Part shown: piece by piece, positions 58,438 to 64,000 of the stretch | Numbering within the stretch: position 1 is the first letter of the stretch | Layout: every line of letters begins with the position of its first letter | Source of the DNA: Desarmillaria ectypa | Lineage: Eukaryota > Basidiomycota > Agaricomycetes > Agaricales > Physalacriaceae | Length of the DNA: 64,000 nucleotides | Direction of reading: 5' to 3' | Assembly: GCA_030407005.1 (NCBI GenBank) | Contig: JAUDYN010000009.1 | Span: forward strand, 1,984,001 to 2,048,000 | The notes under the pieces: model-generated | The model's input: only the letters and a program-made list of their open reading frames with translations | Told to the model about the DNA's origin: nothing | Database searches by the model: none | Translations under genes and position numbers: made by a program

Positions 58438-59783
58438 ATGTTCGGTACTGCTACTGTGAGCACCGACTTATCATTGATCTCCAACTCTATTGATACCTTT
58501 CTAGTTCATCTCGTTTTTGACTGCTCTTTCCGGCGTCACTGCTTTGCCTTTCAGCGAGCTCGTCGGGATCCTTCCGAGGGATATTTCCCACATCGCTGTC
58601 GACGAGGCCCGCGGACACTACCTCGCTTTCAAGCGCGACGGTTCTCTCTACGGAAGGTATCCTGTCGATGCTGAGTCCAACAGCCTCCAGCGCCGTGCGG
58701 CGAGCCAGTGCGGCCCGCTCTCGGTCGATCAAGCCAAAACTCGTCAGTTGGAGTTTCTCTTTCGTGTTGTATAACGCTGATCGATATTCGTGCAGTGAAG
58801 GGGTGGGATGCCATTGAGCAGTATGCCAACAACAACTGGGGTGATGGCTCCCGCAACATCGTTACGAACCCTACGGACGTAAGATCCATTGTCGCCTCAT
58901 CTAGCTAACCTCTGACCATCCTTCCAGTACGTCGACAGCCCTGCACAGGTCTGTATCACTGACGAGGTTGTCGAGCTCTCTTTCTCCGGTATGCTCGACC
59001 TTGTTATCCCTTTCGACCTTTATTCTGAGTCGTGAACAGGCGACCCTGTCTGCCAGACGCACACCACCTCTTCTGAGGGCCTCCTCGTTGGTACGAAGGG
59101 TGAAGTCGACATCGAAGTCGACCAAGGCTTCAACACTGATACTTCTTATACCGTCACTAGTATGTCTTCTGATTTCTCTCTTAGCCATGCCATTATTGAT
59201 CTGATATCCAGGTGCTTCAACTATTGGCGTTTCCAACACGCTGACTGTCAAAGTCGGCGTTCCAGCGGTAGCCGAAGTGACTGAAGCCCTGACCATCTCT
59301 GCTGAAGTTACCGATACCACCTCGAGCACGTACGTTGTACCGGTTTTGAGGCTACATCACGCATACTCAGACAGTCATTAGCTTTGATGTGTCCTACAAC
59401 GACGTGAGCAAGGTCACCATCAAGATGACTGCTCCCGAGGGCAAGACTTGTACTGCCACGGTCATTTTTTTTCTGCCTGGCATCCCTAGTTGACTGACTT
59501 TCCCCATCTTAGACTAGCACCAAGACGTGTAACATCCAAGCGACCGGAAACATCCGCTATCTCGCGAGCGGCTGGATTTGGTTCAACTACAACGACAAGA
59601 CTCAGGGTCACTACAAATGTTCGTACATGTCTATGACTGTTTACGGGGTCTGACATATGATTGCAGGGGCTGCTAACATCGAGACGGTCCTCACGAACCA
59701 GGATGATCGCTCTAGCTTTGCCGCATTCAAGGGCTCTATGGTCGCGGACACGCAGACCAGCTATGCCGGCAACTGTCAGTGAA
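58438..59783 (+). CDS. Secreted protein with aerolysin-like beta-rich domain
   Basis: Nine exons, the first only 18 bases, give 317 residues. The N-terminus is a signal peptide completed across the first intron (MFGTAT-FISFLTALSGVTA). A folded N-terminal part follows (HIAVDEARGHYLAFKRDGSL, GWDAIEQYANNNWG). The C-terminal two-thirds is a Thr/Ser/Val-rich run of alternating polar and hydrophobic strands (SASTIGVSNTLTVKVGV, TISAEVTDTTSST), including paired cysteines and a GYIRYLASGW-like strand. This pattern recalls aerolysin/ETX-MTX2-type beta-pore-forming proteins, several of which occur in mushrooms, some with lectin modules. The fold assignment is by pattern only; no activity is claimed. The gene is intact, with a strong TATA box. 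Confidence 0.68.
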
Positions 59784-60345
59784 TTTAATGTCACAATCGG
59801 TGGCCGTGCAGGTCAAGTGTAGTAAAGCTGTAAATACTGTCGACTTCCATTCGTTAGTCTATCAGGCGTTGATGGACTTTATTTATTCTTCTACGCACAA
59901 TATTGTACACCAGCAATGCACATACACAACTTCTGCATATTCACATACACGGTTGGGATATCTCCAAGCCTCGCCCAAGCATAGATTTGCCACTTCTCAG
60001 CTACCCCTGTTTTCTCCTCCGACGACCTGAGACTTGATAGTATGAGAGGTTTGCTCAAATACGGGGTCGAAAAATAAAATTTCTTTCTAAAACTTTGGGC
60101 ACGGAATCAAACCAGGATTTGCATGGAGAGAATCCCCGCTGGCGCTATCTAAAGGAATGTTCCCACTGGTCGTCAAAGCACAGAATGTCGTGGATCGTGG
60201 ACTTGACAGCAACATTTCCTTCTTATAGAACCATACACGAAGTCAAAGAGACGATGACTTTGGTCCTGGTACGGCCGTTTTCTAGTCCTGCAATTATTGA
60301 TGTACTAAACATGTGCTTTACAGGACGTAATTCAGAGACCTCAGG
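59784..60345. other. 3' flank, no gene seen
   Basis: AT-rich after the stop; nothing coding recognised. Confidence 0.35.
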
Positions 60346-61249
60346 TTATACGTTGTTATTCATTCCTTCTGCGGAGTCGAACAAATGTCGTTCACTGGTA
60401 CTTTCATGATAGGATGATCTCGCGCGATGAATAGTGTCGCAGTCCGCATCCCCCGCCTCTTCAAATGGAAACACCTTGTCAATGACCGGATGGGTCGACT
60501 CCGGCCGAGCACGAAAGAGCCTGTTCATTGACTCAAACCTATACATAACCATCGTTCAGCTTGAAAAATACGAGCGTAGACCCAAATTCACTATGCAACA
60601 GAGCCCATCTGAATTCCACGAAGGATGATAGCCTCCCTGATACACGGCCCAACGACACTCGTCACCGTAGTCGCATTCTGCACGACAGGCCCTATGATAT
60701 GGGTACATCCTGCGAAGCGCACGGCTGTCATCGATTCCTCGAACGTTCTCGGTCCACCGACCTGAGGGACGTGCGAATATCAGAAGAATGAATTTAAGCG
60801 GGAACAGTATACCCCCAAAACATGATCAACACCCCTTCCACCGATGAGCCCTCAGCGCTTCCTTGTCCCGGTAAGGCGTCGTATTGTAGTTGATAGTGTG
60901 GGTGACTCCGAGTTTCTTTCCGATTTCTAGCTTGACATCAGAAGATGGCGCGATTGCGTTGGCACCAGAGATAATAGCGAGTTGCAAGCTAAGTTACATT
61001 GACAACGAATGAGGCGGAGAACATTAAACAGATGGAGGAGATATGCATGGACACTCCACTTGTTCAGAGGACAAGGACGGTATTTCCTGCTTTGAATGGC
61101 TTCGGTCTCATGAGCGCGCTATACGCAGTAAGTGTAGTACAAAGCAGCGTAGTCTGCAAGGTGAGATTGGTGTAGGATCCAAGTGCGGGGAAGTAGTACG
61201 AGCGTGTGGTGGACGTTACTTGAGCAGCCATTATCATTGAGTAATCCAC
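60346..61249 (-). pseudogene. Zinc-type medium-chain alcohol dehydrogenase pseudogene
   Basis: The minus strand shows the nucleotide-binding and C-terminal halves of an MDR enzyme in order. LTAYSALMRPKPFKAGNTVLVL comes first, then a TGA where the family has Gly before TxGVS. It continues with KLEIGKKLGVTHTINYNTTPYRDKE, a VGGPRTFEESMTAVRFAGCTHIIGPV block after an intron, and MNRLFRARPESTHPVIDKVF. The Rossmann segment after the stop is scrambled and the last strand is out of frame. The catalytic-zinc N-terminal half was not found. Family members reduce or oxidise alcohols and quinones with NAD(P)H; this copy is dead. Confidence 0.7.
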
Positions 61250-61782
61250 CTTATGTTTTATGCTCGTCTATAACATCACGGGTCTTGCGAGAAAGCAAGG
61301 CTGAAGACGGAAAACTACTTCCAGCTGCTGGGGAAAACATAAGAAAAACAGCCATGAGCGAAATGATGGTCGTACCACGAACCGTACATTTCAAAACGCC
61401 TGACCAGCTTGCCTATGAGTCTATGATAGCTGAACAATCGAAAGTTCTTTGTAATGCTATTGCTGTGGATCTGACAAAAGTTAAGGACGGGCAGTAAAAA
61501 CGACGGTAAGGCTACTGCAAATCGCCTCAGCGACTAACCATTGGTCCAGCTCAGGATGAAAAGCTTTTTGAAGGTATAGCCGAAACTCTGTCTTGGCAAA
61601 CGGAGCTGCTCGAATTATGATTGACTAGAACCGCAATATCAGACCTACTTTGCTTTGCTGCTGTAGCACAGACCAAGTGCTAACCCACATGGAAACAAAG
61701 AAGGGAGGGAGTGGATGGGTCAAATGAGATCAAAGTTACCGACTGAGCAACTTAAAAGAATAGAACAAAGTAAAAAATAGTA
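61250..61782. other. Region with one coding-like block
   Basis: On the plus strand, 61270-61497 reads like protein (ESKAEDGKLLPAAGENIRKT, ...HFKTPDQLAYESMIAEQSK) and stops at 61497. No start, exon partner or family was recognised. Confidence 0.25.
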
Positions 61783-62720
61783 TTACATGGAATGAAACAA
61801 AACGATCGCGTTATTTGGCACGTCCCACGGGAACAAAAATCTGGGCGTCGAAGACATTGCCAGTTCACATGTTTTTAGCTGTGTATTTCTCGCATCGGAA
61901 CTTGTAGGGTACTGTGGTAGTAGCTTGTAGTCGTAAGGAACGAACGACGAATGGAACTGAGCCCTTGACGCGCCTGTGGCGTGTGAAATCGGCTTCAAGT
62001 TGCCGGCACCGGTCTCTCACCTTTCTCAACGTAGCAGGAATACCGTCGGAGTTTTTCTGTAACCACCCCAAGAAAACCTCATCCAATGGCAGTACCAACA
62101 GGCGATCTGGACAGCACATGAGAAAACAGCACAAGAAAAGGAAAGTGTAACGCACTCAAACTTGCTTTCTAACATGGAATTAGTCCCGTTCCAGGAGGCG
62201 CGCACATTCGAATGGGTGGGGAAATGGAAGACTTACACGGAAAATAATACCCGCTTATGTTGTTCCCTCTAGCCTGTATGCCCTCCCCTCCAAACAAGAA
62301 CCTAAGTTGATTGTTGGCGCCAAGGACCAAAAACAAAAAATCGCCCGAAGAGGGCTGGTCGTCCGTTGGAAGCTGCACAGTCGAATTAGAAGCGAAAAAG
62401 TAAATATTTAATTGTGGATACGCACCAGGAAACTCACGCGACGCCAAAGAAGACGTATCGTCCTGCGCTGACCTAGAAGGTAACGACCATTCCGCGACGT
62501 GCGATAGGCGCAGAACAATCTACCAAGCGACTCGCGGCACGTCCGATCACAGTGCTGGATTTTTCTGCAAAAGAAGATAGTACATCCGCGCCAGCAAGAT
62601 ACGTGTCGGCAGACATACCCTCAATCTTGGAATGCGACGAATATTTGTGAACGCCAGATTTTGTCACTGGTTCCGTATCCTTCTTTTGATGGCGTCGCAG
62701 CAGAATGCCATTATCAACAT
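61783..62720 (-). CDS. Unresolved multi-exon gene
   Basis: Minus-strand coding-like blocks in order. The first is near 62715-62535 (HQKKDTEPVTKSGVHKYSSH, MSADTYLAGADVLSSFAEKS), with a possible donor at GTAGAT. A short one follows (VSAGRYVFFGVA, donor GTGAGT). Then comes a hydrophobic one near 62375-62250 (FLFLVLGANNQLRFLFGGEG). A final one near 62080-61800 has LRKVRDRCRQLEADF or, in another frame, LKPISHATGASRAQFHSSFV. The last block shares the repeat described at 57.6 kb. Frames could not be chained unambiguously and no domain was recognised. Confidence 0.3.
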
Positions 62721-63064
62721 GATGAAAGCGTAATCATGCAGAAGTCATTGTGGTAAGAGTTTGAGTCGACGGCGCACAGCCATACACTTCTGCCTGTTAC
62801 CATCACCACCTCTGCCTGACCGAAGAAGACGAACTTGTTCTGGATCCTTCACGAAATCTCCCTCGTTTCCATTGATTGCCACTTGTCACCTTCATTCCTC
62901 GCGAGGCGGCGTAAAATGGAATCACTTTGCACCCTCGTCGTGCAAGCATCCTACTGCTCCCGCCCTCGTATTACTTTCGAGAAACCCCCCTCGTTGTCTA
63001 CATACCATACCGTACAGGCCTCGACGTGCATCCATGGCAAAACCCGACAAGCTACTCTGACCGT

Positions 63065-63073
63065 TATATAAAG
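63065..63073 (+). promoter_or_regulatory. TATA box of the small conserved gene
   Basis: TATATAAAG, 42 bases before the ATG at 63107. Confidence 0.45.
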
Positions 63074-63106
63074 GGCCTACCAACCACGACCTGATTTCTC
63101 ATCACA

Positions 63107-63322
63107 ATGTCTGCTCGTACTGCTACTCCCTCCATCTTCGGCGCACCCCACGAGTCTCCTGAGACTAACAGTCGCGCCCTCGGTAGCCCCAACACTGGAC
63201 TCGGAAGGGGTGGTGTTGGAAAGCAAAAGGAGGCTCTGAAGCTCCGTTTGGACCTCAATTTGGAGGTGGAGATTGCCATCCAGGCCAAGGTCAATGGCGA
63301 TATCACGCTCTCCCTCCTGTGA
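63107..63322 (+). CDS. Small conserved basidiomycete protein
   Basis: Intronless frame of 71 residues. The first half is Ser/Pro/Gly-rich; the second half is a regular amphipathic stretch (KEALKLRLDLNLEVEIAIQA, then KVNGDITLSLL) with alternating charged and hydrophobic residues. From memory, short proteins with this LRLDLNLEVE...GDLTLSLL ending recur in basidiomycetes, without known function. A good TATA box upstream supports a real gene. Confidence 0.6.
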   Translation: MSARTATPSIFGAPHESPETNSRALGSPNTGLGRGGVGKQKEALKLRLDLNLEVEIAIQAKVNGDITLSLL

Positions 63323-63738
63323 GTACATGTTTCGGGTTTTACTTGCCTCAGTCTGATGGATATCTGTAGTTCATGATTGAATGGTCTTCAAGGCTATTTC
63401 CAGTGCAGATACTAGTTGTACGGATTCCAGTACGTTTTCATGTGTTGTAGTTCATGATTTTGATGTTAATATGATATTGGCTCTCTAAGATGGTCCATCT
63501 TGGGTTTTGTACTGGTGGAGCGTACATGAGAAAAGCTGTATTTGTCCTCTACTCCCAAGTAATTGCACTATTCGATACCACTCTTTGTGTGAATCTGGAT
63601 GAAAATGTCCGACCCGCTACCGGTGTTTAAGTCTTCGGGATCCAATTAGATCGCGTGAGCTGAAGCCCGAGTTAGCCGATCGGGAATGATGAAACGCCAC
63701 ACTGCCCTTTACTTTCTTTCACCACGACCACGACGACG
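63323..63738. other. Intergenic, 416 bases
   Basis: No coding signal. It holds the 3' end of the small gene and the promoter of the SH3 gene. Confidence 0.45.
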
Positions 63739-64000
63739 ATGGAGACGACCCTTCTGTCCCATATCGCCTCCCAGACTGCCTCCAATATCGACTTCCTCGT
63801 CGCCAATGGGTACGTCACCCAAGCAGAAGCTGCCGGTCTACAGAGAAAACTATCCTCTCTCCAGTCGACACCGGCTTCTGTTCGTTCCTCGCCCTCCCTG
63901 CCCCTACCGGCACCGGCACTGGCACCAGTACCATCTGTCGTCCAAGCCAAAGCACTATGGGCATACAACCTCGATGCCTCTGACCCCGACGACCTCTCAT
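63739..64000 (+). CDS. SH3-domain protein, Lsb/Pin3-like, cut by window edge
   Basis: The frame runs open from the ATG at 63739 to the window end (87 codons). Residues 1-45 form a helical N-terminus (LLSHIASQTASNIDFLVANG) like that of Lsb1/Pin3-type proteins. A Pro/Ala/Ser linker follows, then the start of an SH3 domain: KALWAYNLDASDPDDLS, with the conserved ALYDY-type strand and the acidic RT-loop. Yeast relatives bind the Arp2/3 activator Las17 and affect actin and prion formation. The 3' part lies outside the window, so the full domain content is unknown. Confidence 0.7.
   Translation, partial: METTLLSHIASQTASNIDFLVANGYVTQAEAAGLQRKLSSLQSTPASVRSSPSLPLPAPALAPVPSVVQAKALWAYNLDASDPDDLS

Noticed and set aside
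1..64000. CRISPR arrays, bacterial promoters and operons, tRNA genes
   Set aside because: The genes have spliceosomal introns throughout, so this is eukaryotic DNA. No regular repeat-spacer pattern was seen and no convincing tRNA cloverleaf was noticed by eye; a dedicated tRNA scan was not possible.

Overview
This window looks like nuclear DNA of a mushroom-forming basidiomycete (Agaricomycetes, probably Agaricales). Genes are dense and sit on both strands. Most are cut into many short exons by introns of about 40-70 bases with GT...AG ends. Several families typical of mushrooms occur: F-box/leucine-rich proteins, a fungal-luciferase-like protein, a basidiomycete-type sesquiterpene synthase, a tyrosinase relic and a secreted aerolysin-like protein. 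No bacterial operons, CRISPR arrays, rRNA genes or confident tRNAs were seen. All exon models were built by hand from splice signals and frame continuity, so exact boundaries can be off.

Layout. 0-4.3 kb: a low-complexity nuclear-type protein, the RNA exonuclease REX4 and an F-box protein. 4.3-10.3 kb: decayed genes (a repeated mushroom family, a kinase-like pseudogene) around one intact Ser/Thr kinase, then an unresolved minus-strand gene. 10.4-18 kb: a second F-box protein, a 16-exon family-2 glycosyltransferase and a membrane-type unknown. 20.3-23.7 kb: a KRE6/SKN1-like GH16 protein of beta-glucan synthesis, then a luciferase-domain gene on the opposite strand with an apparent one-base frameshift. 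24.5-25.2 kb: an F-box pseudogene. 25.9-31.2 kb: two conserved housekeeping genes, FIG4 (SAC-domain phosphoinositide phosphatase) and a NUG1/GNL3-type ribosome-assembly GTPase, converging with only 77 bases between stops. 31.9-35.6 kb: a frameshifted deaminase-domain gene and a third F-box gene.

37-50 kb is the metabolic part. A sesquiterpene synthase with a hydrophobic C-terminal tail is followed by a three-gene block: a Dal5/Liz1-type transporter, a TauD-type 2-oxoglutarate dioxygenase on the other strand, and a second, paralogous transporter. This resembles the yeast pairing of a sulfonate dioxygenase (Jlp1) with a Dal5-family sulfur-compound transporter (Soa1), so uptake and cleavage of an organosulfonate is a reasonable hypothesis.

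50-64 kb: a Gvp36-like BAR protein with a GC-AG intron, a tyrosinase pseudogene lacking the CuA half, a secreted aerolysin-like protein, a medium-chain dehydrogenase pseudogene, several unresolved minus-strand genes, a small conserved basidiomycete protein, and the 5' end of an SH3-domain protein cut by the window edge.

A notable trait is the number of decayed genes (at least six) between intact ones. The best candidates for something new are the transporter-dioxygenase-transporter block, the luciferase-like gene outside any luminescence cluster, the tail-anchored-looking terpene synthase and the broken HAE...PCxxC deaminase gene.
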